DNA from: Microvirga pudoricolor
GTDB taxonomy: Bacteria; Pseudomonadota; Alphaproteobacteria; Rhizobiales; Beijerinckiaceae
Reading direction: 5' to 3'
DNA: 64,000 nucleotides
Assembly (NCBI RefSeq): GCF_016892705.1
Contig: NZ_JAFEMB010000007.1
Coordinates: forward strand, 123,390 to 187,389
The notes below the pieces were generated by a model. That model worked only from the letters and a program-made list of their open reading frames with translations, ran no database searches and was not told where the DNA came from. Numbering within the stretch: the first letter of the stretch is position 1; every line of letters starts with the position of its first letter. Position numbers and translations under genes: made by a program. Of the stretch, positions 1-7,102 are shown piece by piece.

Positions 1-630
1 GTAGTTCTTGCCCTGCGACGCGTTGGCGAGCTTCTTGCGGAGCTTGCAGATGAAGACGTCGATGATCTTCAGCTCCGGCTCGTCCATGCCGCCGTAGAGG
101 TGGTTGAGGAACATCTCCTTCGTCAGGGTCGTTCCCTTGCGCAGGGAGAGCAGTTCCAGCATCTGATATTCTTTGCCCGTCAGATGAACGCGCGACGCGC
201 TCACCTCGACGGTCTTCGTGTCGAGGTTGACGACCAGATCGCCGGTGGTGATCACCGACTGCGCGTGTCCCTTCGAACGACGCACGATGGCGTGGATGCG
301 CGCGACGAGTTCATCTTTATGGAACGGCTTGGTCAGATAGTCGTCGGCGCCGAAGCCCAGGCCTTTCACCTTGTCCTCGATGCCGGCCATGCCGGACAGG
401 ATGAGAATCGGCGTCTTGACCTTCGCGACGCGCAGGCCGCGCAACACCTCGTAGCCCGACATGTCGGGCAGGTTCAGGTCGAGCAAAATGATGTCGTAAT
501 CGTAGAGCTTCCCGAGGTCGATGCCTTCTTCCCCGAGGTCGGTCGCATAAATGTTGAAGTTCTCGGATTTCAGCATCAGTTCGATGCTCTGCGCAGTGGC
601 ACTGTCATCCTCGATCAGAAGTACGCGCAT
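1..630 (-). CDS. ctrA: Cell-cycle response regulator CtrA (3' end cut by window edge)
   Basis: CtrA is the master cell-cycle transcription factor of alphaproteobacteria and controls flagellar, division and replication genes. The visible 210 residues start MRVLLIEDD and contain a receiver domain with the acidic pair D8/D9 and the phosphoacceptor D51 in LLDLNLP, then a winged-helix domain from about residue 125 ([24 protein letters not shown]). This is close to full CtrA length of roughly 233 residues, so only the C-terminal tail is missing, lost at base 1. The ATG at 630 is the only sensible start. A CtrA half-site lies about 110 bases upstream together with several GANTC methylation sites, which fits autoregulation and CcrM timing. 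Identity is near certain from the sequence itself. Confidence 0.97.
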   Translation of the reverse strand, partial: MRVLLIEDDSATAQSIELMLKSENFNIYATDLGEEGIDLGKLYDYDIILLDLNLPDMSGYEVLRGLRVAKVKTPILILSGMAGIEDKVKGLGFGADDYLTKPFHKDELVARIHAIVRRSKGHAQSVITTGDLVVNLDTKTVEVSASRVHLTGKEYQMLELLSLRKGTTLTKEMFLNHLYGGMDEPELKIIDVFICKLRKKLANASQGKNY

Positions 631-1155
631 GTTTAATCCCCAGCCCTAAGCCCTTGGGCCTCAAGACAGCAACGGCCGCCCACCCACCACAGGGCCTGTG
701 GCGAATGCCCTTTGAAAGTGATTCGCAACGCTAGTTCGGAATGGTTAACAAACCCTGATTCAGCCGCGCAAGCTCTTAACGACCGACTTTCGTCAGCTCG
801 GAGGGGGAGCGAGTCGCGATGTGATTCCAGGGCCACGATTCCGTCTCTGATTTCCTTGTGGAAAAGCTTCTCGCGTGAAGCCTCCGAATGCGCCGCGCAA
901 AACACCGCAGGGGTGCTTTTCCCGGCAGACGCCAGTGTTAAGGAAATCGGTAAGCGAATCGTTAACGGCTGCGGCCCGGATCGGCCCCGAAGGCTCGAAT
1001 TGTTCCGGATCCGGAAGAAAATTTTCCCGCGACGGCCCTGGGACCCTTGTGCGGTAACAATCGGTCAACTTCCATGGGCGATGGTGACGCAGGCCTGGCG
1101 GATGACTGAGCGATCCGGCGGGCCACCCAATTGGCGACGTGTGGAGTTTATCAGT
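631..1155. promoter_or_regulatory. Intergenic ctrA / fliJ-like control region with GANTC cluster
   Basis: This 525-base region separates the divergent ctrA and FliJ-like genes and holds no convincing gene. It contains GANTC sites at 720-724, 757-761, 811-815, 823-827, 837-841 and 956-960. It also has several TTAA elements, including GTTAAC at 744-749 and 960-965. In Caulobacter, CcrM methylation of GANTC sites in the ctrA promoter delays its transcription until fork passage, so this cluster is a plausible equivalent. The exact -35/-10 elements are not obvious to me. Confidence 0.6.
741..748 (-). promoter_or_regulatory. CtrA half-site TTAACCAT upstream of ctrA
   Basis: The reverse strand reads TTAACCAT, the half-site form of the alphaproteobacterial CtrA box. 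It sits 111 bases upstream of the ctrA start on the ctrA strand. No second TTAA is found at the canonical 7-base spacing, so it is a half-site only. Autoregulation of ctrA is established in other alphaproteobacteria and is inferred here. Confidence 0.5.
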
Positions 1156-1569
1156 ATGAAGTCGCGGGACACGCTCATCCGCCTCAAGCGCTTCCAGGTC
1201 GACGAAAAGCGTCGGCGTGTGGCCCAGATCGAGATGATGATCTCCGAGTTCGACCGCATGGCGGCCGATCTCGATCGCGAGATCCAGGCGGAGGAGCAGA
1301 AGGCCGGGATCTCGGACCCCGCCCATTTCGCCTACCCGACCTACGCGAGGGCCGCCGCCCAGCGGCGGGACAACCTTCGCCAGTCGGCTCAAAACCTTTA
1401 CGCCCAGCTCGACGACGCCAAGGCGGAGCTCGGCGAAGCCTTCGAGGAGCTGAAGAAGGCCGAGAGCCTGGAGGACCGGGAGCGGGCCAGCGAGCGCGCC
1501 GAGGTCGTGCGTGATCCGTCCATGATCGGACAGGCGATCCACCCGCGCACCATGAGAGCGTCCGCCTAG
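1156..1569 (+). CDS. fliJ: FliJ-like flagellar export protein
   Basis: The product has 137 residues, is highly charged and is predicted to be an almost continuous coiled coil, typical of FliJ, the soluble stalk-like protein that couples the FliI ATPase to the flagellar export gate. It begins MKSRDTLIRLKRFQVDEKRR, and the Rhizobiales FliJ start has the same pattern of hydrophobic and basic residues. I chose the ATG at 1156 because a GGAG lies about ten bases upstream; the frame opens much earlier but has no better start. It is divergent from ctrA, a neighbourhood I recall for FliJ in this order. FliI is not in the window. Its TAG stop shares the CTAG palindrome with the convergent acetyltransferase. 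Confidence 0.75.
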   Translation: MKSRDTLIRLKRFQVDEKRRRVAQIEMMISEFDRMAADLDREIQAEEQKAGISDPAHFAYPTYARAAAQRRDNLRQSAQNLYAQLDDAKAELGEAFEELKKAESLEDRERASERAEVVRDPSMIGQAIHPRTMRASA

Positions 1570-2255
1570 CCGGAGATTGACGCCTTTTTTCCGATCTGTC
1601 CCCTGCGAGGACGCGCCGCCCGGCGCGTTCCTGTCGTTCGAGCGGCGGCCAGGATCGGCACGTGAGGTCCCGCATGCGGGGGCAGATGCCCGGTCAGCCG
1701 CGGATCGTCCGCCACCTCGATCGCCTGGCGGTAGGGCTTGAAGCCCGAGCGGATGTAGAAGGGCAGGGCGGCCGGGCTGTCCAGGGTGCAGGTATGCACG
1801 TAGAACCGGCGAACCGGCCTGGCGAAGGCCCGACGGATCGCCTCGTTCATGAGCCAGCGGCCCGCACCCTGGCCGATGGCCTCCGGCACGAGACCGAAAT
1901 AGCCGAGCTCCACCTCGCCGCGGGGGCGGAAATCCAGCTCGAGTAGGCCCAGATCCTCCCGGCCGTCATGGAGCGCGAAGGCCTCGACCCCCGGATCCCG
2001 TAGGATTCCAGCGAGTGACTCGTCCGGCATCACGGCCCGGCTGAACCACAGCCAGGGCTCGCCGACCCGAGCGAACAGGCGGCGGTAACGCGCCATGTCG
2101 CCGTTGAGGCGCAAGAGGCGCCATCCGGTCGGCCGGGGAAGGCGCTTTAGCCGCGGGCGCTCGAGCATCTCCAGATAGGTCACGATCGTCGCCACCTTGC
2201 CGCCCGGCAGATCCGTGTAGCCGTTCAGGTTCAGGGAAATCGGTTCGCGCGCCAT
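1566..2255 (-). CDS. GNAT-family N-acetyltransferase
   Basis: This 229-residue protein has a GNAT fold signature in its middle: ELGYFGLVPEAIGQGAGRWLM at about residues 116-136 matches acetyl-CoA-binding motif A (Q/RxxGxG/A), followed by DSPAALPFYIRSGF, the usual last-helix motif. The family transfers acetyl from acetyl-CoA to amines; the acceptor cannot be told from sequence. It is soluble with no signal peptide. The last 25 or so residues are basic and low in complexity, and may be a non-conserved tail. It ends on the same CTAG as the convergent FliJ-like gene. Confidence 0.85.
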   Translation of the reverse strand: MAREPISLNLNGYTDLPGGKVATIVTYLEMLERPRLKRLPRPTGWRLLRLNGDMARYRRLFARVGEPWLWFSRAVMPDESLAGILRDPGVEAFALHDGREDLGLLELDFRPRGEVELGYFGLVPEAIGQGAGRWLMNEAIRRAFARPVRRFYVHTCTLDSPAALPFYIRSGFKPYRQAIEVADDPRLTGHLPPHAGPHVPILAAARTTGTRRAARPRRGQIGKKASISG

Positions 2256-2330
2256 CTTTCGACCACAGCTTTCGAATGTCTGTTGCTGAACGCCGATCTT
2301 TCACGGCCCCGGCCGGAGGGCAATGCCCCC

Positions 2331-2729
2331 ATGAGACGAAAATCTGAACGACCATGGGCGGGGCTCGTGCTGCGCCGGGGGGCATGGATTCTCCTGCTGG
2401 TCTTCGGGTTCGCGGTCGCCCCCCATGCGGCGGCGGTCCTGGCCGCGCGGGATTGCGCGGGGGCGCCCATGGCGCACGGTCTCCAAGTCGGCCACTCGGT
2501 CGGCCACTCGGTCGGCCACTCGGTCGGCCACTCGGACGGTCATGGCGTGACCCCAGGGGAGGCGGCTGACGCCTTCCGGCCCTGCTGCGGGTCCTGGTGC
2601 GTTTCCCTCCTGTCCCATCCTCCGGCGCTCGTCATGGCGCCGCCAGACCGGCCGAGGATGACTGACGCGCCTGACGTCTTCGCGTCCGTCGTGCGCGACC
2701 CCGAGCACCCGCCGCCGCGACGGGGGTGA
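2331..2729 (+). CDS. Small membrane or exported protein with GHSV repeats and Cys/His motifs
   Basis: I do not recognise a named family with certainty. The ATG at 2331 gives 132 residues: a basic start, one hydrophobic segment at about 17-37 that could be a signal anchor, a repeated GHSV segment at about 53-68, then a CCGSWC motif near residue 88. The His and Cys content and the adjacent DUF305 gene suggest metal handling, most likely copper, but that is inference. The repeat is encoded by four perfect 12-base units, so its length may vary between strains. The C-terminal third is Pro/Arg rich and looks disordered. Confidence 0.6.
   Translation: MRRKSERPWAGLVLRRGAWILLLVFGFAVAPHAAAVLAARDCAGAPMAHGLQVGHSVGHSVGHSVGHSDGHGVTPGEAADAFRPCCGSWCVSLLSHPPALVMAPPDRPRMTDAPDVFASVVRDPEHPPPRRG
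2487..2534 (+). repeat. 12-bp tandem repeat, four perfect copies
   Basis: The unit GTCGGCCACTCG is repeated four times without a mismatch and is in frame, giving (V)GHS repeats in the surrounding protein. A fifth, diverged unit follows (GACGGTCATGGC, encoding DGHG). Perfect identity suggests recent expansion by slippage. Confidence 0.95.
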
Positions 2730-2772
2730 TCGTCCCGACCGACAATCCCGTTTTCATCGAAAGGATCGATTC

Positions 2773-3162
2773 ATGAAGATCGTCGCACTTCTGGCGGCCG
2801 CAACGCTGTTCGGCTGGGCCAGCCTCGCCTGTGCCCAGAGCGCCAATCCCCATGCCGGCCACGCGCCCGCGTCCCCGGGCGCCGCTCAGGCCGCAAACGA
2901 GGCCGGAGATCAGGCCAGGACAGCCTTCGAGGCCGCCAACACCCGCATGCATCGGGACATGGCCATCGCCTATTCGGGCAACCCGGACCTCGACTTCGCC
3001 CGCAGCATGATCCCTCACCACCAGGGGGCCTTGGACATGGCCAGGATCGAGCTCCAGCACGGCAAGGATCCCGCACTGAGGAAGCTGGCCCAGGAGGTCG
3101 TGGCAGCCCAGGAAAAGGAGATCGCCTTCCTCCGGGGCTGGTTGAAGAAGCACGCTCCGTGA
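2773..3162 (+). CDS. DUF305 family exported protein
   Basis: The protein has 129 residues with a signal peptide ending near LACAQ at residues 18-22, then a His-rich stretch (NPHAGHAP) and a DUF305 domain. The diagnostic motif SMIPHHQGALDMA is at about residues 77-89. DUF305 proteins are four-helix bundle periplasmic proteins often found with copper-resistance genes; their biochemical role is not settled. Spacing from the upstream His-rich gene is 43 bases, so the two may be cotranscribed. A strong hairpin follows directly after the stop. Confidence 0.88.
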   Translation: MKIVALLAAATLFGWASLACAQSANPHAGHAPASPGAAQAANEAGDQARTAFEAANTRMHRDMAIAYSGNPDLDFARSMIPHHQGALDMARIELQHGKDPALRKLAQEVVAAQEKEIAFLRGWLKKHAP

Positions 3163-3171
3163 TCCCACGCC

Positions 3172-3195
3172 GCGCCGGAGCTCGCGCTCCGGCGC
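3172..3195 (+). terminator. Strong hairpin after DUF305 gene, probable terminator
   Basis: A perfect 10-base-pair stem (GCGCCGGAGC / GCTCCGGCGC) with a TCGC loop starts 9 bases after the stop codon. Only two T residues follow, so it is a weak intrinsic terminator or an mRNA end-protecting hairpin. Confidence 0.6.
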
Positions 3196-3321
3196 TTCCA
3201 CCTCACGGGCTGTTGTGCGGAGGGCCCCCGATTGTGTCGCCCCGCCGCGTTCCGAGGCCCTTGCGGAGCAAGGTGTTGTGGGGCACACAGAAGGTCCCTC
3301 AGGAGGAGACCGACCGCCCCG

Positions 3322-4323
3322 ATGAAAAATGTGCGTGAGTTCCTGTGGCCGATCATCGGGCTTCTAGCGGTCGTCGTGTCGGGTTGGCTTCTGTACCGGG
3401 AGCTCAGGGGGCTGTCCCTGGACGACGTGTGGGACAGCCTGAAGGCCGTGCCGACCGAGCGCTACGTCTATGCTGCCCTGTCCACCCTCGTGGCCTATGC
3501 GGCGCTCGCCTGGTACGACCGGATCGCGCTGCTGCACCTGGGGGTCCGCCACATCTCGTGGTTCTTCGTATCGGTGACCTCGTTCACCACCTACGCGCTC
3601 TCGCACAATATCGGCGCTTCGGTGTTCTCCGGCGCCTTGGTGCGCTATCGGGCCTATTCGTCCAAGGGTCTCAGCGCAGCCCAGATCGCCGTGCTCGTCG
3701 CCCTGTGTTCGTTCACGTTCGGACTCGGCACCATCCTGCTCGGCGGTATCGTGCTGACCCTCGACCCGACCCTGCTTCACCGGCTCGAAGATCTTCTGCC
3801 CGCGGCGCTCACGAACCCGGCGACGGCCCGTACGGTGGGCATCATCCTGCTCGGCATCGTGGTCCTTTACGCGGCAGGGTCCATCCTGCGCCTGCCGCCC
3901 CTCAATATCCGCAAGGCGAAGCTCGAATATCCCCGCCCGGCCATCATGGGGCGGCAGCTCGTGGCGGCGCCCCTGGAGCTGCTGGGAGCGGCGGGCATCA
4001 TCTATTTCATCATGCCGGCCCATCTGGAACCGAGCTTCATCGTCGTGCTGGCGGTGTTCCTGGCTTCCTTCTCCGCCGCCCTCGTGAGCCACGCGCCCGG
4101 AGGCCTCGGCGTGTTCGAACTGGTCTTCCTCACCGCCATGCCGGACATCCCCAAGGCGGACGTGCTGGCGGCCCTCATCATCTTCCGGCTGTTCTACCTG
4201 CTGATCCCCTTCGCGCTCTCGCTCGTGGTGATCCTCATGTTCGAGCGCTCCCGCTTGTCCCAAGCCTGGCGCCAGCGCGGAAAGCCGGGCGATCCCGTGC
4301 CGCCGACACCGCCCCTGATCTGA
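3322..4323 (+). CDS. UPF0104 / lysylphosphatidylglycerol synthetase-like integral membrane protein
   Basis: The 333-residue protein has about eight hydrophobic segments and no soluble catalytic domain, matching the stand-alone UPF0104 (YbhN-type) members related to the flippase half of MprF. The segment ALVSHAPGGLGVFELVF near residues 253-270 is the family hallmark (HxPGGLGxxE). Such proteins are assumed to move or modify lipids, but the substrate is unknown. I chose the ATG at 3322 because AGGAGGAG lies 13 bases upstream. The next gene starts four bases after the stop, suggesting an operon. Confidence 0.85.
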   Translation: MKNVREFLWPIIGLLAVVVSGWLLYRELRGLSLDDVWDSLKAVPTERYVYAALSTLVAYAALAWYDRIALLHLGVRHISWFFVSVTSFTTYALSHNIGASVFSGALVRYRAYSSKGLSAAQIAVLVALCSFTFGLGTILLGGIVLTLDPTLLHRLEDLLPAALTNPATARTVGIILLGIVVLYAAGSILRLPPLNIRKAKLEYPRPAIMGRQLVAAPLELLGAAGIIYFIMPAHLEPSFIVVLAVFLASFSAALVSHAPGGLGVFELVFLTAMPDIPKADVLAALIIFRLFYLLIPFALSLVVILMFERSRLSQAWRQRGKPGDPVPPTPPLI

Positions 4324-4327
4324 GCCC

Positions 4328-5161
4328 ATGCGCGTCCACTGGCGGCGGCTCGCCTTCGGGCTCTCGACCCTGCTGGGCCCGAAGGCACGGGGGTTCTTCA
4401 TCCCATACCGCTATGCTCAGGGTATCGATGCCGGAAGGGGCTATCCGGCCCTGCGGCCCATCTTCGAGGCGGCGGGCCCTTCCTTCGAGGCTGTGCTGGC
4501 CGAGATCCGGCGTCATGAAGAGGCTTTGCGAACAATCTCCGAGCGCGGACCGGCCCGGTTCGATCAGGATTGGTTCCCGGGTCTCGATGCAGCCGCGGCC
4601 TACGCCATCGTGCGGCGGGAGCGGCCGCGCCGGATCGTGGAGATCGGATCCGGCCACTCCACCCGTTTCATGGCGCAAGCCGTGGCGGATGGCGGCCTGG
4701 CGACGGATTTCACCTGCATCGACCCCGCGCCCCGCGCCACGCTCGCTCGCCTCAGAGTGCGGCATATTCCGGCGCTGCTGCAGGAGGCCGATCCAGGCCT
4801 GTTCGCAGGGCTGGAGGCGGGCGACGTCCTGTTCATCGATTCCAGTCACATCGCCATGCCGGGCACGGACGTGGACAGGCTCTTCCTTGACGTTCTGCCC
4901 CGCCTCGCGCCCGGGACCCTCGTCCACATCCACGACATCACCCTGCCGGACGCGTATCCCAAGGACTGGGCCTGGCGGGGCTATAACGAGCAATCGTTGG
5001 CCGGGGCGCTGATCCAAGGCGGCGGGTACGAGGTGGTCTTCGCGAGCCATTATGTGGCGGCCACGCTGGGCGCGAACGGTCGCTTGGACCTTCCGGCCGT
5101 GATCGAGCCGCCATCCGGGGCCTATGAGACGAGCCTCTGGCTGCGCAAGCGCCACGCCTAG
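4328..5161 (+). CDS. Class I SAM-dependent methyltransferase (Methyltransf_24-like)
   Basis: A 277-residue soluble protein. Motif I of a Rossmann methyltransferase is visible as IVEIGSGHSTRFMA at about residues 103-116, and DVLFIDSSHI at about 166-175 resembles the acidic post-motif typical of Methyltransf_24 proteins. The acceptor substrate is unknown. It follows the UPF0104 gene by four bases, so the pair may act on the same envelope lipid or glycan; that is inference. Its TAG stop shares CTAG with the convergent Fis-type gene. Confidence 0.82.
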   Translation: MRVHWRRLAFGLSTLLGPKARGFFIPYRYAQGIDAGRGYPALRPIFEAAGPSFEAVLAEIRRHEEALRTISERGPARFDQDWFPGLDAAAAYAIVRRERPRRIVEIGSGHSTRFMAQAVADGGLATDFTCIDPAPRATLARLRVRHIPALLQEADPGLFAGLEAGDVLFIDSSHIAMPGTDVDRLFLDVLPRLAPGTLVHIHDITLPDAYPKDWAWRGYNEQSLAGALIQGGGYEVVFASHYVAATLGANGRLDLPAVIEPPSGAYETSLWLRKRHA

Positions 5162-5436
5162 CGGGCGAGCCCCGCCTGTGGAACCTGGAATCCCGCCTCC
5201 GCGTATTCGTTGAGCTTGTTGCGCAGGGTCCTGATCGAGATCCCGAGGGTTCGCGCCGCGTGGGTGCGGTTGCCGAGGCACCGGTCCAGGGTGCCCATGA
5301 TGAGCCGCCGCTCGACCTCGGCCAGACTGTGTCCCACCAACTCGCGCACGGCCTCGTCCTGCAGATGGGCCGGAGCCGGAGGTTTGCGGCCCGCGACCGG
5401 TCGGTGGAGGGGAGCGGCGTCAAAAGCTGCGTTCAC
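5158..5436 (-). CDS. Small Fis-type helix-turn-helix protein, FlbD C-terminus-like
   Basis: A 92-residue protein with a C-terminal Fis-type DNA-binding helix pair at about residues 50-78 (NRTHAARTLGISIRTLRNKL). It resembles only the last domain of sigma-54 activators such as FlbD; receiver and AAA+ domains are absent, and the frame shows no sign that they were lost here. It may act as a nucleoid or flagellar regulator without sigma-54 activity. A CtrA-type double site lies 39 bases upstream, placing it in the probable CtrA regulon with sciP and ctrA. The start MNAAFDAAP at 5436 is the only one that precedes the conserved part comfortably. Confidence 0.8.
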   Translation of the reverse strand: MNAAFDAAPLHRPVAGRKPPAPAHLQDEAVRELVGHSLAEVERRLIMGTLDRCLGNRTHAARTLGISIRTLRNKLNEYAEAGFQVPQAGLAR

Positions 5437-5474
5437 GTTCGAAAAACCTGCCGAATCCGTTGTTCGGCGCCAGT

Positions 5475-5493
5475 ATGGTTAGCGAGGTCTTAA
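5475..5493 (-). promoter_or_regulatory. CtrA box upstream of Fis-type gene
   Basis: On the reverse strand the sequence is TTAA-GACCTCG-CTAACCAT, matching TTAA-N7-TTAA with one mismatch and the longer TTAACCAT half-site with one mismatch. It ends 39 bases before the Fis-type start, a normal activator position. Binding is inferred. Confidence 0.55.
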
Positions 5494-5511
5494 CAATTCG
5501 TGCAGGCACGC

Positions 5512-5542
5512 AAAAAGGCGCCGCTCTTGCGAGCCGCGCCTT
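5512..5542 (-). terminator. Intrinsic terminator of sciP
   Basis: On the reverse strand a stem AAGGCGC/GCGCCTT with an inner GCTC/GAGC stem is followed by TTTTT. It begins 18 bases after the sciP stop and separates sciP from the Fis-type gene, so each has its own transcript. Confidence 0.85.
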
Positions 5543-5560
5543 GTCTTCGCTCGGAAATGC

Positions 5561-5836
5561 CTATTGGCGATATTGCTGGATGCGCGTCGTGCGCAAGCCG
5601 GCGAGACCATGCTGGTCGATGGAGATCTGCCAGCTGAGGAACTCTTCCGTGGTCAGCGTGTAGCGCTGACAGGCTTCCTCGAGGCTCAGGAGGCCACCGC
5701 GAACGGCGGCGACAACCTCTGCCTTGCGGCGGATGACCCAGCGGCGGGTGCTGGATGGCGGTAAGTCGGCAATCGTCAGAGGACTGCCGTCGGGCCCGAT
5801 GACATACTTGACCCTCGGGCGGTGGGGTTCGGTCAT
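5561..5836 (-). CDS. sciP: SciP-type CtrA inhibitory protein (DUF1153)
   Basis: The ATG at 5836 gives 91 residues starting MTEPHRPRVKYVIGPDG; another in-frame start at 5851 would add five residues. KYVIGPDGSPLTIADLP is the hallmark of DUF1153, followed by a helix-turn-helix (RRKAEVVAAVRGGLLSLEEA and YTLTTEEFLSW). In Caulobacter, SciP binds CtrA and blocks its activation of target promoters in early G1 cells. The length matches the family (about 90 residues). Two CtrA-like sites lie upstream, matching the known CtrA-to-SciP feedback. A terminator follows. Confidence 0.93.
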   Translation of the reverse strand: MTEPHRPRVKYVIGPDGSPLTIADLPPSSTRRWVIRRKAEVVAAVRGGLLSLEEACQRYTLTTEEFLSWQISIDQHGLAGLRTTRIQQYRQ

Positions 5837-5893
5837 GATACGCTCACACAAAAATTCAACGACCTTGTCGCGGATATGTGTAAGCGATGGCGC

Positions 5894-5908
5894 TTAATGT
5901 TTTCCTAA
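5894..5908 (-). promoter_or_regulatory. CtrA box upstream of sciP
   Basis: The forward strand reads TTAA-TGTTTTC-CTAA, that is TTAA-N7-TTAA with one mismatch, 58-72 bases upstream of the sciP ATG. In Caulobacter, sciP is CtrA activated. Confidence 0.5.
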
Positions 5909-5950
5909 GCCCAAATATGGCTGCCCAAAATGTGCCTTGGTTCGGCCGCA

Positions 5951-5958
5951 ATGGTTAA
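5951..5958 (-). promoter_or_regulatory. CtrA half-site TTAACCAT upstream of sciP
   Basis: The reverse strand reads TTAACCAT about 115 bases before the sciP start, the same octamer and nearly the same distance as the site upstream of ctrA. Confidence 0.45.
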
Positions 5959-5996
5959 CGATTTGCTCAGCGCTTTCGCGTAAGGCATTGGGATCG

Positions 5997-6632
5997 TTAG
6001 ATTTCCGGCAATCCGAGCCATTGGGACGCCGCGGTAAGAATGAGGTTCACGGAGAGGGCGGCCAGGATCACGCCCATGATGCGCCGGAGCACGTTGGTGC
6101 CACCCTGGCCGATGACGCCTACGATCTTTTCGCCCAGCAGAAAGATGGCCAGAAGGAGCGAGAGCACCACGGCCAGGACGCCCAGGGTCACGGCTTGGTG
6201 CTCGAAGGTGAAGCGGTTGTTGTCCGTCAGGATGATGATCGCCAGCATGGCGCCCGGTCCGGCGACGATGGGCGTCGCCAGGGGATAAATCGCGACGTCC
6301 ATGGCCCGGCCGCCCCGATCGGCCAGTGCAGCCTTGGCGGCCGGTGGGTCGCCCAGGACCATGTGCAGGGAAAAGACGAGGAGGATAATGCCGCCCGCGA
6401 TCTGGAAGGAGATCAGCGAGATGCCCATCGCATGGAGCAGAGCCTGTCCGGCGAGCCCGAAGAACACCAGGATGCAGAAGGCGACCGGAACCCCGATGAG
6501 GGCCGCCCGGCGGCGTTCCTGCGCGCCCAGTTCGGATGTGGCGCCGAGAAACAGCGATAGGTGGCTGATCGGGTCCAGCATGGCCCAAAGGGTCAGGAAT
6601 TGCGTGGCCAGGAGGTTCTGGTCGTCCAACAT
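5997..6632 (-). CDS. MarC family (UPF0056) inner-membrane protein
   Basis: A 211-residue protein with six hydrophobic segments. The MarC-type motifs LWAMLDPISHLSLFL near the N-terminus and YPLATPIVAGPGAML in the middle are both present. MarC proteins are conserved inner-membrane proteins of unknown transport role; the old link to antibiotic resistance in E. coli was not upheld. It stands alone, 160 bases from sciP. Confidence 0.9.
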   Translation of the reverse strand: MLDDQNLLATQFLTLWAMLDPISHLSLFLGATSELGAQERRRAALIGVPVAFCILVFFGLAGQALLHAMGISLISFQIAGGIILLVFSLHMVLGDPPAAKAALADRGGRAMDVAIYPLATPIVAGPGAMLAIIILTDNNRFTFEHQAVTLGVLAVVLSLLLAIFLLGEKIVGVIGQGGTNVLRRIMGVILAALSVNLILTAASQWLGLPEI

Positions 6633-6704
6633 CGTGCGTACGCGCCCCTATCGGTTCGGGGCGTCATAGCCCAAGCGCCGGCGGGAGGCGACGAAGAAAG
6701 AGCC

Positions 6705-6926
6705 TCAGCCTTGAAACTCCGCGAGGATGCCTTGGCTCATGTAGGGATGCCCGGCTTCGTTCAGGGCGCGGTCGACGGCCTCGATGGCATGCAGGACGCG
6801 AGTCAGCTCGTCGGCCATCTCGACGGAGGGCAGGGGGGCGGCGCCGATCTGGCGGGCCATCTCCCGCCTCCGTTTCACGAGCCCCTCTCGGGCGGTCTTC
6901 AGTTCTTCGATCTCGTCCGATGTCAT
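6705..6926 (-). CDS. Small conserved-looking hypothetical protein
   Basis: A 73-residue, charged, mostly helical protein (MTSDEIEELKTAREGLVKRR) with no recognised domain, probably a short helical hairpin. The ATG at 6926 is preferred; the upstream extension to 6995 is basic and Pro-poor and looks non-coding. It is divergent from mnmA. Function unknown. Confidence 0.6.
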   Translation of the reverse strand: MTSDEIEELKTAREGLVKRRREMARQIGAAPLPSVEMADELTRVLHAIEAVDRALNEAGHPYMSQGILAEFQG

Positions 6927-7102
6927 GGCGCTCGTCCGCTTCTGATGGTCCAGGATCAAGCCCTGAGGCGCACGCCCGTTCCATCGTCCATCCAAGCTGG
7001 GTCTTTTCGCGGGAAACCCTGGAACATCCCCGCCGCAATGGTTATAACACCCGCTTCACCCACTCCCGTGCGCCGCCTTGAACGGCGCTTCTGGATGGAA
7101 CC

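Noticed and set aside
3345..5012. A 555-codon forward open frame overlapping the UPF0104 and methyltransferase genes
   Set aside because: It runs through two well-supported genes in another frame and its product is Arg/Pro/Gly-rich without any domain, typical of a GC-rich shadow frame.
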